Shown: positions 36,329 through 44,718 of the stretch, one piece after another
Numbering within the stretch: the stretch's first letter is position 1
How the letters are laid out: the number at the start of each line of letters is the position of its first letter
Origin: Gramella sp. MT6
GTDB lineage: Bacteria; Bacteroidota; Bacteroidia; Flavobacteriales; Flavobacteriaceae
NCBI RefSeq assembly: GCF_019357415.1
Contig: NZ_CP048410.1
Coordinates: 1,364,001 to 1,428,000 of the forward strand
Direction of reading: 5' to 3'
Length of the DNA stretch: 64,000 nucleotides
The notes under the pieces: generated by a model
The model's database searches: none
What the model saw: the letters and a program-made list of their open reading frames with translations, nothing else
Told to the model about the DNA's origin: nothing
Made by a program: the position numbers and the translations under genes

Positions 36329-36730
36329 ATGAAGTTTCTAGAAAAATATAAAGAGTCCGGGAAATTCTTTTTCAGGGCAAATGATAATCTTACCGAGGTC
36401 TGTAGTGCGCCTAGAAACAAAGCCGGGATCTATATTATATTTGCGATTAAGAAAGGAGAACGTAGATTAGTTTATATCGGTCAATCCGGCCGCGTGAAAA
36501 AAGATGGCGAGCTATTCATCAGACAAGACGGGATTAAAGGAAGAATCGTGAGAGGAAAAAGAAATGGGAGGCCAAGAAAGGAATTCTGGCTTGAAGAAAT
36601 CTATAACCAAGAATTGGAAGCTTTAGAGTTTAATTGGTTTGTGACTCATAGCGAACAATTTGTTGACTGTCCTCTGGAATTAGAAAGAATCTTAATTAGT
36701 GACTATAAGCCTATTTGGAATAGAAAATAG
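36329..36730 (+). CDS. GIY-YIG nuclease-like protein
   Basis: This 133-aa protein shows 'AGIYIIFAIKKGERRLVYIGQ', at 36422-36484, which is the GIY...YIG core, followed by an Arg in 'SGRVKK' and 'GIKGRIVRGKRNGRPRKEFW' (20 residues). The C-terminal 'LERILISDYKPIWNR' has the Glu and final Asn expected of the fold. Such domains cut DNA or RNA. It is 9 nt after the FokI-like gene and is likely part of the same operon. A direct role in restriction is inferred. Confidence 0.72.
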   Translation: MKFLEKYKESGKFFFRANDNLTEVCSAPRNKAGIYIIFAIKKGERRLVYIGQSGRVKKDGELFIRQDGIKGRIVRGKRNGRPRKEFWLEEIYNQELEALEFNWFVTHSEQFVDCPLELERILISDYKPIWNRK

Positions 36731-36745
36731 GGAATAAGTGCATAA

Positions 36746-37396
36746 ATGGAAGACATAGCTGCAGAACTCAAAAATATTATACCAAATTATAAGGAGGACA
36801 AGGAGATAAATAATGAAAACTATTTATTGAGCTATCACTCCCTGATTACTGAAAATATTAGGTCTAATAACAAGAAGATTACCCGCAATTCTCTCGGGAT
36901 GATAATTGTCCTTACGGTCTATTTTTTATTGTTCTTTAAAGGTCCCGATGCTTTGAATTTTGAATCTTACTTTGGGATACAAGATCCTGGAATAATATTC
37001 AATTTTTTGCCTGTTGTATTTTCTTTTTTATATCTGCAGAATATCACCATCTGGAATAATAATATCAATCTTATTCCCCTTTTTGAAAATTTGAGTAAAA
37101 AAATGTTCAATTTGGGAGAAATGACTGATACGGTAAATGTAATCAAGCCTTTTTCATTGTTACATCATATTCTTAATTATCAGTATGAGAATAAAAGGGT
37201 TATTGGGATTCTGAAAATTCCCACCGGAATAGCCTTTTTGATAATACTATTTTCCCCTATCATTTTAGACATAATTTTCCTGATTTTACTTCTATACAAT
37301 AATTATTTAGAGATTATACCTGTGGTGTGTTTTAGCATACTTCTGATATTAACCATAACAACCGTTGTTCAGGCTTTAAATTCTCATAAAAATTGA
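36746..37396 (+). CDS. Membrane protein of unknown function
   Basis: This 216-aa protein has a charged N-terminus and about four to five hydrophobic segments: 'MIIVLTVYFLLFF', 'PGIIFNFLPVVFSFLYLQ', and a C-terminal pair from 'AFLIILFSPIILDIIFLILL' (20 residues) through 'VVCFSILLILTITTVV'. I do not recognise a family. It starts 15 nt after the GIY-YIG gene. Small membrane proteins at the end of defence operons sometimes act as abortive effectors, which is only a guess here. Confidence 0.55.
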   Translation: MEDIAAELKNIIPNYKEDKEINNENYLLSYHSLITENIRSNNKKITRNSLGMIIVLTVYFLLFFKGPDALNFESYFGIQDPGIIFNFLPVVFSFLYLQNITIWNNNINLIPLFENLSKKMFNLGEMTDTVNVIKPFSLLHHILNYQYENKRVIGILKIPTGIAFLIILFSPIILDIIFLILLLYNNYLEIIPVVCFSILLILTITTVVQALNSHKN

Positions 37397-37489
37397 ATTA
37401 TTCTTGGGTAGGCGAAAGGATTATGAAAAATCTAGATTTACTCCTTAAGTTGGCCTTTTGATGCATTTCATCGATTATCTGGTACTATA

Positions 37490-37522
37490 TTTGTTTATAA
37501 GTAATTAATATAACTACTTTTG
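37490..37522 (+). promoter_or_regulatory. Promoter of the GNAT toxin-antitoxin pair
   Basis: TTTG at 37490-37493, a 21-nt spacer and TACTTTTG at 37515-37522 fit the Bacteroidota consensus. The antitoxin ATG lies 18 nt downstream. Confidence 0.8.
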
Positions 37523-37540
37523 TAATACATTTAAATGATT

Positions 37541-37696
37541 ATGGCAATAACGATTAAATCAATTCCGGTTTTAAAAAGTAAGGCAGCAGCTAATTTTAGA
37601 AATAAAATAGCTGAAAATGATGCCCGGCGTTCTTCTATTGATTTTTCTAAACAAACTTCTGTTGCCAGCAAAATTTTAGCCAAAGCCAAAATCTAA
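37541..37696 (+). CDS. Small antitoxin-like protein upstream of GNAT
   Basis: A 51-aa frame from ATG 37541 (or 53 aa from 37535) to TAA at 37694. It reads 'MAITIKSIPVLKSKAAANF' (19 residues) and ends in 'IDFSKQTSVASKILAKAKI'. Small basic proteins with a similar 'IDFSKQ' end occur, from memory, directly before GNAT genes in Bacteroidota. This and the tight spacing (10 nt) to the acetyltransferase suggest an antitoxin. Its own promoter at 37490-37522 supports a real gene. Confidence 0.65.
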   Translation: MAITIKSIPVLKSKAAANFRNKIAENDARRSSIDFSKQTSVASKILAKAKI

Positions 37697-37706
37697 ATTT
37701 CTGCTT

Positions 37707-38315
37707 TTGGGCTTTCTCCTAGAAAAATGCACTCTCAAACCTTATAATCAAGAGATAATTGATTCGTGCAAAGCATTTGACTGCGACCACGCTGATTTAA
37801 ATGACTTCTTCAAAAATGATGTGCTGGATTATTCCGATCAACTTCTAGGAAAAACATACTGCTTTACATTAGATGAAGACCCTTCAATAATTGTTTGTGC
37901 TTTTACAATATCAAATGACAGTATTAAAACCACCCATTTACCAAATAGCCGTAAAAAAAAGCTAATTAAGGAAATTCCTAGACCGAAACAAATGCGAAGT
38001 TATCCAGCAGTTTTAATTGGAAGACTTGGTGTTAATAAGGAGTTTAGAACTATTGAAGGTGAGGAAGAGCGAATTAGTAGGCAATTAATGGATTTCATAA
38101 AATCTTGGTTTATAGACGGAGCGAATAAAACAGGCTGTAGATTTATTGTTGTTGACTCCTACAATGAATTTGGTCCTTTGAGGTACTATAAGAATAATGA
38201 TTTTATAGAATTGTTTTCCACAGAAGTTCAGGAAAAAGAATTTACAGGTTTAAGGTCTTCCGATGAATTGAAAACAAGGTTGATGTTTTTTGATTTGATT
38301 CTTTTAAAGGCATAA
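37707..38315 (+). CDS. GNAT acetyltransferase, probable toxin
   Basis: This 202-aa protein starts at a TTG at 37707, the only usable early start. It has GNAT features: 'PAVLIGRLGVNKEFR' (beta-4), 'ISRQLMDFIKSWFIDGA' in the acetyl-CoA pyrophosphate loop region, and 'CRFIVVDSYNEFGPLRYYKN' (20 residues, beta-5/alpha-4, 'A..FY...GF'-like). With the small upstream gene it forms a likely type II toxin-antitoxin pair; such toxins acetylate aminoacyl-tRNA. The substrate is not known. The pair may stabilise the element. Confidence 0.75.
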   Translation: MGFLLEKCTLKPYNQEIIDSCKAFDCDHADLNDFFKNDVLDYSDQLLGKTYCFTLDEDPSIIVCAFTISNDSIKTTHLPNSRKKKLIKEIPRPKQMRSYPAVLIGRLGVNKEFRTIEGEEERISRQLMDFIKSWFIDGANKTGCRFIVVDSYNEFGPLRYYKNNDFIELFSTEVQEKEFTGLRSSDELKTRLMFFDLILLKA

Positions 38316-38525
38316 AACTTTATAGAAATTTTGAGCAGGTAAAGCGTTGTTCATCATGTCGTTGTATAAAACATATCTACAAAGGTTTTTTTGTATTTAA
38401 AATTTCCCTTTATAAATATAGTTTCCAGGAAATTATATGCGAGGGTTTTTATTAAAAGAATAGTAATGATTTTTAACCTCTCTCAGTGGAACTTTAATTA
38501 AAATATATTTCGCTAGAAATTCGAT

Positions 38526-39893
38526 TTAAAATGAGGAATTCCAGATTTCGTTTGCTATTGATGAATAAGATTTATCGTTGCAAAATGCACATTCTAAGTT
38601 AGTTGGTAAAGTTTGCTTAAGTTTAAAATTCATGTTTGACCAAGGACTCAACCGCCAATAATTGAAAGAATCTTTTTTTTGTTGATGCTTATCAACAATT
38701 AAAAGGGTTAAAAAAGCCCCCGCCAAAGCAGATACGAAAGCTAAAGGAGCTAGAACTTGTTTTGTTTCTGAAGTCATTAAATTACCTTCTCCGCATAGTT
38801 GCTTAAAGAGAGTATCATAAGGTAATCCTTCAATTTCATTAGATGAAATTGAGAACTTTTGACCTATTTCTTCAGCAGTTTTTTTGTCAATAAATTGCAT
38901 TTTTACCTTATCTAATGAAACTCCAAAAGTTTCTGCAATATGTTTTTCATGTGCATTTTCCTGATTTTCTTTTACATATACACACCCCATACATGCATTT
39001 TCATTTAATGGTCTCTTATGGTAGTGTACTACTATTTCTTCAACACCTGTAGTTGATGCATCGAAAACTTCAAAAGGTATTTCATATTGCAAACTCCTAC
39101 GGGCTCTCCTGCTGTCAACTGCGACAATTAGTTTTTTTAACCAAGGACCATCTGATTTATCCGGTATATCTTGCAATCTATTATCTAGCCCAATTAAGTT
39201 TAAATTTTTAAAATGATGTTGAGCTTTTTCAGCAAGGATTTCTGCTTTGTTCTTCTTTGCATCTTCCTCATCAAAAAAAAGACACCTGTTTAAATTGCTG
39301 TCACTTACATAATCAGGATCTGAAATACTTAATTCTCCACTTATATTGAAATATTTAAGTCCATATAAAAATGAATTGCCTATAGCACCTGCTCCGGCTA
39401 GATACGCTTTTCCAATATTTATATTATCAATATTATCTGGTAAAATCTTTTCGACATCAAGGATTATAGAATTTGCAACATTTATGGGTAAACTAGATGC
39501 TACATTTTTTAAAACCATAGCAGAAATGTAGCATGAGCCTAAGAAAGCAAAAAAATCGTGCTCTAAATAATCCAGTTTGGACAAATAATTGGAAGATGAT
39601 ATTGTAATTTTACCATTTTGGTTTCTCCCTATAATCACGAAGGGCCCGTTGGTTACTCGTGATTTATAATCTGTGACAATTTCGCAAGAATAATCAACAT
39701 TTCCTTCAAACGTACTATGAACATTTTCAAATGTCTTACTTAAAATAAGGTTTAAGTCATTTTCAAGATTTACAAATTTTTTGTCTACATTAATTAGTAT
39801 TGGAGAATTAATGATTTTTTCACTATTCTCTTCGTTTTTACCAAGCAAGTTTTGCAAGGTTAATTTGTTTTCTTTACGAGCTTCTTTATTCAT
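38526..39893 (-). CDS. E1-like (ThiF fold) activating enzyme of a Ubl operon
   Basis: This 455-aa protein has an E1/ThiF adenylation domain: 'AYLAGAGAIGNSFLYGLKYF' (20 residues) with the GxGxxG loop, 'SNLNRCLFF' like the E1 'NLNRQ' motif, and 'IVAVDSRRARRSLQYE' with the Mg/ATP Asp. Two CxxC pairs ('CMGC' and 'CAFC' near the end) probably bind zinc. A Cys in 'LCGEGNLM' is a candidate thioester residue. An N-terminal ~150-residue region is not typical of ThiF. It should adenylate the C-terminus of the Ubl encoded upstream. It overlaps the JAB gene by 4 nt. Confidence 0.88.
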   Translation of the reverse strand: MNKEARKENKLTLQNLLGKNEENSEKIINSPILINVDKKFVNLENDLNLILSKTFENVHSTFEGNVDYSCEIVTDYKSRVTNGPFVIIGRNQNGKITISSSNYLSKLDYLEHDFFAFLGSCYISAMVLKNVASSLPINVANSIILDVEKILPDNIDNINIGKAYLAGAGAIGNSFLYGLKYFNISGELSISDPDYVSDSNLNRCLFFDEEDAKKNKAEILAEKAQHHFKNLNLIGLDNRLQDIPDKSDGPWLKKLIVAVDSRRARRSLQYEIPFEVFDASTTGVEEIVVHYHKRPLNENACMGCVYVKENQENAHEKHIAETFGVSLDKVKMQFIDKKTAEEIGQKFSISSNEIEGLPYDTLFKQLCGEGNLMTSETKQVLAPLAFVSALAGAFLTLLIVDKHQQKKDSFNYWRLSPWSNMNFKLKQTLPTNLECAFCNDKSYSSIANEIWNSSF

Positions 39894-40333
39894 ATTAATA
39901 ATAGATTGGAATTATTAATTTTCTTCCATTCATTTTTGCTTGTTAAAGAAAAGGAAGCCACATTTTCTAAAAAGTTATCAATCGTGGTGGTTGCACAAAA
40001 GTAGGGTAAAACTAAGGAGAATGCATTTAAGTGTCTGATGATTGCCCATTCATCGTCAGCCTCGGAATGATAGGCTTCAAATGGATGGGTATGTATTTGA
40101 GCAACTATTCTAAATCCGCTTTTTCGCAGTTTTTCCAGAAGCTGAATCATTCCTTCTTCCGGTATTTTGAAATAATGAAGATCACAAATTTGAATAGGAT
40201 CAAATATTTCTGCAACTATGCAATCGCCTCCTTGAAAGTGGCCTAACCATAGCAATACTTTCTCTTTATCTGGAGAAGATTTAAGAAGTTCTAAAGTTTC
40301 AACTACTAGATTTTTTTTTACTTTAAGATCCAT
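39890..40333 (-). CDS. JAB/JAMM metalloprotease of a Ubl operon
   Basis: This 147-aa protein has the JAMM zinc motif H-x-H-P-x(5)-S-x-x-D: 'QIHTHPFEAYHSEADDEWA' with His81, His83, Ser90 and Asp93. It should act as a deubiquitinase-like peptidase, either trimming the Ubl C-terminus before activation or removing Ubl from targets. It overlaps the E2 gene by 11 nt and the E1 gene by 4 nt. Together with E1, E2 and Ubl it makes a full conjugation-deconjugation set. Confidence 0.88.
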   Translation of the reverse strand: MDLKVKKNLVVETLELLKSSPDKEKVLLWLGHFQGGDCIVAEIFDPIQICDLHYFKIPEEGMIQLLEKLRKSGFRIVAQIHTHPFEAYHSEADDEWAIIRHLNAFSLVLPYFCATTTIDNFLENVASFSLTSKNEWKKINNSNLLLI

Positions 40334-40769
40334 CGCGAGTTTTTAACCATGCATTAAAAAATTGAGTAAATAACCCACCAATATTATAGCTAGATTTACC
40401 CCTGTAGTTTTCCCAATTATCATTTAAGTGGCTTTGATGGGTATGATATTCTAAGGAGCCAGGAGAGCAAATAAATGGTCTTCCTGTATTCGGATGCTTA
40501 CCCCGATTAAAAACAGCAGTTCCAATTGGTACCTCAGTGGGATCTAAATATTCCCCATTCTCTTTTAGTAACTCTATTGATGGGGGGTATTCATCAAAAT
40601 CCTTGCAAATAAACCTAAGTCTGAGAGGTCTTCTATTGGTAGAATTGAAAGTGATGTCAATTACAGGGTGCTGAACAGAATTAATAGTCCAATTCCTTAA
40701 TTCTAATAGTTTATTTGGAAAACATGAAGTCTGCTCCTGAAACTTATGTTTCGAAAGATTGATATTCAT
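40323..40769 (-). CDS. E2-like conjugating protein of a Ubl operon
   Basis: This 148-aa protein resembles prokaryotic E2/UBC-fold proteins: 'FDEYPPSIELLKENGEYLDP' (20 residues) parallels the E2 'YP...P' region, and 'GRPFICSPGSLEYHTHQSHL' (20 residues) has Cys101 in the place of the thioester residue, with a following His-rich motif seen in bacterial E2 families. It should take the Ubl from the E1 and pass it to a target without a separate E3. It overlaps the Ubl gene by 4 nt and the JAB gene by 11 nt. Confidence 0.82.
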   Translation of the reverse strand: MNINLSKHKFQEQTSCFPNKLLELRNWTINSVQHPVIDITFNSTNRRPLRLRFICKDFDEYPPSIELLKENGEYLDPTEVPIGTAVFNRGKHPNTGRPFICSPGSLEYHTHQSHLNDNWENYRGKSSYNIGGLFTQFFNAWLKTRDGS

Positions 40770-41035
40770 ATTCCTCCACCACCTTCAATTGGTCCATAAT
40801 CAATAGTTATTTCTTCGGTAAAATTATTCTCCAAAAAAGTTGATTCTGGATTTATAACATTTCCGTTTACTTTAGCTTTCCACTTGTCAGTAGAAACAAT
40901 ATTCAATTCCTTGGCAGCCTTCTGTAAAACTATTTTAATTTTTTGATGCAATGGAATTTCTACAAAATCCTCTCCAGGATATGAACCACTTGTGGTTACA
41001 ACACTTACCTTGATAAAATTTTCTTGATCTTTCAT
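40766..41035 (-). CDS. Ubiquitin-like protein with C-terminal GGGGI
   Basis: This 89-aa protein is a single beta-grasp-like domain: alternating strands ('FIKVSVVTTSGSYPGEDFVE', 20 residues), a central helix ('QKIKIVLQKAAKELNI') and a final strand 'EEITIDYGPIEGGGGI'. The end has four Gly and one Ile. Ubiquitin-like proteins are joined through a C-terminal diGly, so the JAB protease may need to remove the last residue. It is the first gene of the four-gene operon. It is a single domain, unlike the two-domain ISG15-like BilA. Confidence 0.82.
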   Translation of the reverse strand: MKDQENFIKVSVVTTSGSYPGEDFVEIPLHQKIKIVLQKAAKELNIVSTDKWKAKVNGNVINPESTFLENNFTEEITIDYGPIEGGGGI

Positions 41036-41075
41036 GATATATTAATTATTATGAAACAAAGAAAAGGCGATATGA

Positions 41076-41090
41076 CGCAATCTATTTGCG
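41076..41090. promoter_or_regulatory. Inverted repeat upstream of the Ubl operon
   Basis: CGCAA-TCTAT-TTGCG is a perfect 5-bp inverted repeat in the 72-nt gap between the WYL gene and the Ubl start. On the minus strand a CTTTG-containing box follows. It is a candidate operator, perhaps for the adjacent WYL regulator. Confidence 0.5.
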
Positions 41091-41107
41091 CCATGAATTT
41101 TTTTGTG

Positions 41108-42097
41108 CTAGTATTGGTTAAGTGTGTCTTGAAGAATATGCTTGATCTTTAATTTTAAGCTATCCGGTGAAATAACTTTAACTGCATTTCCGTAACTCAA
41201 AATTTTGGAATGAAGTTCATGAAAAGGAATAATTTTTAAGCTGAATCTCATTTTACCATTTTTTTCTTCTATTAACTTTTGGGATTTATGAATAGGAGAT
41301 GTTAAGAGATATTTTCCTCTCCAAGAATCAAATTCTAGAACAACATCTTCTATTTTTCCGTCTGGAACTGAAATACCGAAAACATGATTAAAATAATCCT
41401 CAGGATCAAAATTCTGGACATCTTCTTTTAGTGATGTAGTAATTTTAAAATTGTTTATCCGATCAAGAGCAAATATGGTGATGTATTCCTTTCCCTGAAT
41501 TTTAGCTACAAGGTACCATAGATGATCAAATTCCTTTAAAAGTATTGGAGTTACCGTGTGATTTTTTGACTTTTCCGAAGTATGCTTTAAATAATCAAAA
41601 TTAAATTTAAATCCTGAATCAAAACCTGCAATAATTTCTGGAATCAAATCACTTCCTTTAAACTTGTAAAAATTTTCGGGCTGTATTACTATTTTATGTG
41701 ATGTTTTTCTCTGACTAGTTTCAATTTTTACTGCATCAAAAACTTTATCAATAGCATTTGTAAAGTCTTTGAATATTCCAATATTTTTATAGTGTAATAA
41801 TGTTTTAGTGTAGAATAGCAAAGCATTTAATTCTTCATCTTGTAATTCTATTGCGGGAAAGATTTCATCAATATCTTCTGGATAAAAATATGCCTTCTTT
41901 TTATTACAATATTCAATGGGGGCATGCAGTTCCAACTCCATGTCCCTTAAATCCTTATTAATAGTAGTGGCACCAACGGAGATGTCGTGTCTTTCATATA
42001 ATTTCTCAATTATAAAGCTTGTCTTTACATAATCATTATTCCTTAATAGACTATCAATAAACCTATGTCGTATATAAGCATTTTTATTATTAGGCAT
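41108..42097 (-). CDS. WYL-domain transcriptional regulator
   Basis: This 329-aa protein has an N-terminal winged-helix region ('RHRFIDSLLRNNDYVKTSFI', 20 residues, to 'VGATTINKDLRDME') and a WYL ligand-binding domain in the C-terminal half ('HLWYLVAKIQGKEYITIFAL', 20 residues, with the W-Y-L core, then 'DRINNFKITTS'). WYL regulators often control phage-defence loci by sensing nucleic acids or nucleotides. It overlaps the upstream DUF2779 gene by 8 nt and lies 72 nt before the Ubl operon, so it probably regulates one or both. Confidence 0.85.
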   Translation of the reverse strand: MPNNKNAYIRHRFIDSLLRNNDYVKTSFIIEKLYERHDISVGATTINKDLRDMELELHAPIEYCNKKKAYFYPEDIDEIFPAIELQDEELNALLFYTKTLLHYKNIGIFKDFTNAIDKVFDAVKIETSQRKTSHKIVIQPENFYKFKGSDLIPEIIAGFDSGFKFNFDYLKHTSEKSKNHTVTPILLKEFDHLWYLVAKIQGKEYITIFALDRINNFKITTSLKEDVQNFDPEDYFNHVFGISVPDGKIEDVVLEFDSWRGKYLLTSPIHKSQKLIEEKNGKMRFSLKIIPFHELHSKILSYGNAVKVISPDSLKLKIKHILQDTLNQY

Positions 42098-44063
42098 CTA
42101 CTAATTCTTTAAGATGTTCATAGATCATCACCATCGCAAGGGTGTCCAGTTCGCAATATTTAAGCAATGAGTTTTTAATTTCTAGCCTTTCTTCCTCAGG
42201 CATATCGGTGTACTGTAATTTACCGTAGGCGGTCAATGCTGCTCCCCCATCTGCAATATTTTCTATCTCTGAAACGGTAGCATCCAGTTGCTCCTCGTCC
42301 CAGTCTTCAAATAATGGTGGTAAGGATTTATACGGACTTTGAGTTTCACCATCCTTTTCCTGAAGCCAAATATGGTCACTCTCAAAGTTTCGGGAGCTTA
42401 ACCCGATTTCGGCTATAGGCCGGGAATATTTTTCCTGAAGCAGTTCCGAAGTTTTTAAAGCTGCAGGAAGTACGGTCTTTATTGAATTGGATCCTCCCAT
42501 ATGCAGACTGTAATAAAAATCAATGATCACCTGGCACAAATCGATCATATTGCGATCTCCAGTCTCTTTTCTAACATCATTTTTTCTCGGTTGGGTTATT
42601 GATTCTATGAATTGCATCAATTCTACCCGATCTGTCTCAATAGATTCATTTAACTGATCATAAATTTGATTTAGAACCGAGTTTTCATGATGCGAATATC
42701 TGAAGACACTTCCCTGATTTTGGGATAAAACTTTTTTTAACTCCCTGACTAATTCGAAATTAGGAAACCTTCCTGCTTCAAAATTTATATATTCCGATTC
42801 ATGGTCTATCTTACCATCTGCACTAACGGTGTGATGTGAAAACTGAAATGCGATCTGTTCATATGGCCGTCTACCTTGGTTAAATGGTAGAGCGCTCATG
42901 GAAGTTTCAAAATCTATGAAATTAAGAGGGTATTTCCAGCCAGCCATTTCCCTCTTAAGATCTTCCTTTAAAAGAAAAGGCATGTAATCTGAACTGACTG
43001 TTTTCTGAGTCTGAATCCATTGTCTCTCAGAATTTGAAATTTTCCCCGCTTCCGGTTTTAGCCCTATATCCTTTTCATCTAGATCTTTTAGGAAATACTT
43101 TTTCTCCTTGAAAAACTTCGGACCCTTCGTATAGTGCAGCTTCCAAATTTCCCAGGCCATGGGAATACAAAATTCTTTATCTGACCATCCTTTTTGCGTT
43201 TTCCAGCATTCCTGAAAACCCGATTTCAATCCTTCAGCTTCCTGCTCGGAAGTAGTTCTAAATTCACAGCTTTTACAAGCCCAGGATACCGGATATCCAA
43301 AATATTCATTCCTCTGGTAATGATCGGCAAAAGTCTTAATGGATTCCTCAAAACCCAGTTCCTCATAAACCCTATGTTTTCCGGCCACTATATCGTTCAA
43401 GATTTCATCAACATTGATATCTCCCAGGACCGTTCCGCCCGTTTCCTCTAGGCTGTTTACTTTTCTTACTATTCCGGTTCGATTGTCAGCCTGTTTTGTG
43501 ATCCGGAATAATTGATTTAATCCATCAATTTTTGCCTTTTTGCTTATATCGGCCAGTTTGAGAAAGGATCTGACCTTATATTCAGGATGAGATTTCTGTA
43601 TCACATACCGCTGAAACGCAATATCGAATAAATAGGGTTTCCATTCGCTCTTCATTCCCCCTCTAGAACCTACTAAAAGGTAATCATCATTCGGATCGTA
43701 AGATTTTGCTTTTACTTCTATAAGTTTAATATAATCTCCTTGTTTAACCAGTATATCTGTTCTAATAAAAAGATTTTCATACCTAAAAGCAGCTTCAAAA
43801 ATCACTATATTCTTTTGTTGTAGTAATTTTTGGGTTTGGTCCACCAGTAAATTATAATCCCAATCGTTTTTTTCAATTAAAATTCCGTCTGGGTATTCTA
43901 ATCTCGCCAATTCCTCAACTTGAAATCCACCTTCTGCTAGAGCTTGCAAAAATTTGTCTTCTAATTGCTGATTTGCAAACTCTTTTTTATTAGTATAATG
44001 GAGTTTATTTGGACATTCTAAGGCAAGCTTAAAACGGGATTTGGTTAAATATCTCGGTTTCAA
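42090..44063 (-). CDS. DUF2779 nuclease-like protein
   Basis: This 657-aa protein matches DUF2779. The N-terminal half is Cas4/RecB-like: 'LTKSRFKLALECPNKLHYTN' (20 residues) with the first Cys, 'LIEVKAKSYDPND' as the E-x-K of the PD-(D/E)xK site, and later Cys ('WACKSCEFRTT', 'GFQECW') that could hold an iron-sulfur cluster. The C-terminal half has 'PLNFIDFETSMSALPF', like the D-x-E motif of DEDD exonucleases, and late acidic residues 'KYCELDTLAMVMIYEHL'. It is probably a two-nuclease protein; its biological role is unknown. Confidence 0.82.
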   Translation of the reverse strand: MKPRYLTKSRFKLALECPNKLHYTNKKEFANQQLEDKFLQALAEGGFQVEELARLEYPDGILIEKNDWDYNLLVDQTQKLLQQKNIVIFEAAFRYENLFIRTDILVKQGDYIKLIEVKAKSYDPNDDYLLVGSRGGMKSEWKPYLFDIAFQRYVIQKSHPEYKVRSFLKLADISKKAKIDGLNQLFRITKQADNRTGIVRKVNSLEETGGTVLGDINVDEILNDIVAGKHRVYEELGFEESIKTFADHYQRNEYFGYPVSWACKSCEFRTTSEQEAEGLKSGFQECWKTQKGWSDKEFCIPMAWEIWKLHYTKGPKFFKEKKYFLKDLDEKDIGLKPEAGKISNSERQWIQTQKTVSSDYMPFLLKEDLKREMAGWKYPLNFIDFETSMSALPFNQGRRPYEQIAFQFSHHTVSADGKIDHESEYINFEAGRFPNFELVRELKKVLSQNQGSVFRYSHHENSVLNQIYDQLNESIETDRVELMQFIESITQPRKNDVRKETGDRNMIDLCQVIIDFYYSLHMGGSNSIKTVLPAALKTSELLQEKYSRPIAEIGLSSRNFESDHIWLQEKDGETQSPYKSLPPLFEDWDEEQLDATVSEIENIADGGAALTAYGKLQYTDMPEEERLEIKNSLLKYCELDTLAMVMIYEHLKELVDA

Positions 44064-44527
44064 ATTTTCCGTGGTTAGTGGTGATATAATTATAAGCGGC
44101 TCCTTTATGTAGGGAAGATAGAGCGATCATAAAGATATAAAATCTGTATAAAACCTAATTCTTAGTGGCACATAAACTTCCTAAAACAATTGTAAGATTT
44201 GTGTATTACGAAAGGTAATTTAAAATCCACATCTTGCAAGTGCTACATTTTTCAAGTCAGCGTAATGATACATCTGGTATATTTACCCCCGTAATTCTTC
44301 ACAACGGCTTACAAAAGTTATTTTCTTCAAAATGGCAACTATAGGAGTGGATACCATATATTTTATAAAAGTGCTCAATAAGGGTCATTGGCAGGGATCT
44401 ATAAAAATAAAAATATTGGGATCTTAGTGGCATCAACCAGTTTCGGCGATTGACAAGGGCTCAGCAAAGAAAGCCTTATAGAAAAAGTAATATTCATGCT
44501 ACCGAATGAACAACAAATGTAATTTCA

Positions 44528-44553
44528 TGTACATGTATTTTTAGACATGTACA
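44528..44553. repeat. 9-bp inverted repeat
   Basis: TGTACATGT, 8-nt spacer, ACATGTACA. The left arm is itself part of a CATGTACATG palindrome. Confidence 0.75.
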
Positions 44554-44654
44554 AGAATTCAATTTTAAGTACACGTTCAAAATTATAGTTAAGCTAATAA
44601 TTGGCTTATTTAAGTAACTTATTTCCGCCAGTAATTAGTTCATAAATTTAGATT

Positions 44655-44688
44655 GTTCACGATTCGTGAACAAAGTAAATACGTGAAC
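44655..44688. repeat. GTTCACG palindrome plus extra half-site
   Basis: GTTCACG-ATT-CGTGAAC followed 10 nt later by CGTGAAC. This arrangement of one dyad and one direct half-site is typical of regulator or iteron binding. Confidence 0.75.
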
Positions 44689-44718
44689 AAATGGAAAAAG
44701 AGATTAAAAACGCAATTT

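Larger units (their letters stand above)
44064..44718. other. Non-coding region with palindromes, 655 nt
   Basis: No credible gene. It holds TGTACATGT at 44528-44536 facing ACATGTACA at 44545-44553 (9-bp arms), a perfect GTTCACG-ATT-CGTGAAC at 44655-44671 and a third CGTGAAC at 44682-44688. The region precedes the replication-initiator-like gene on the minus strand and could be its operator or an origin. Confidence 0.6.
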
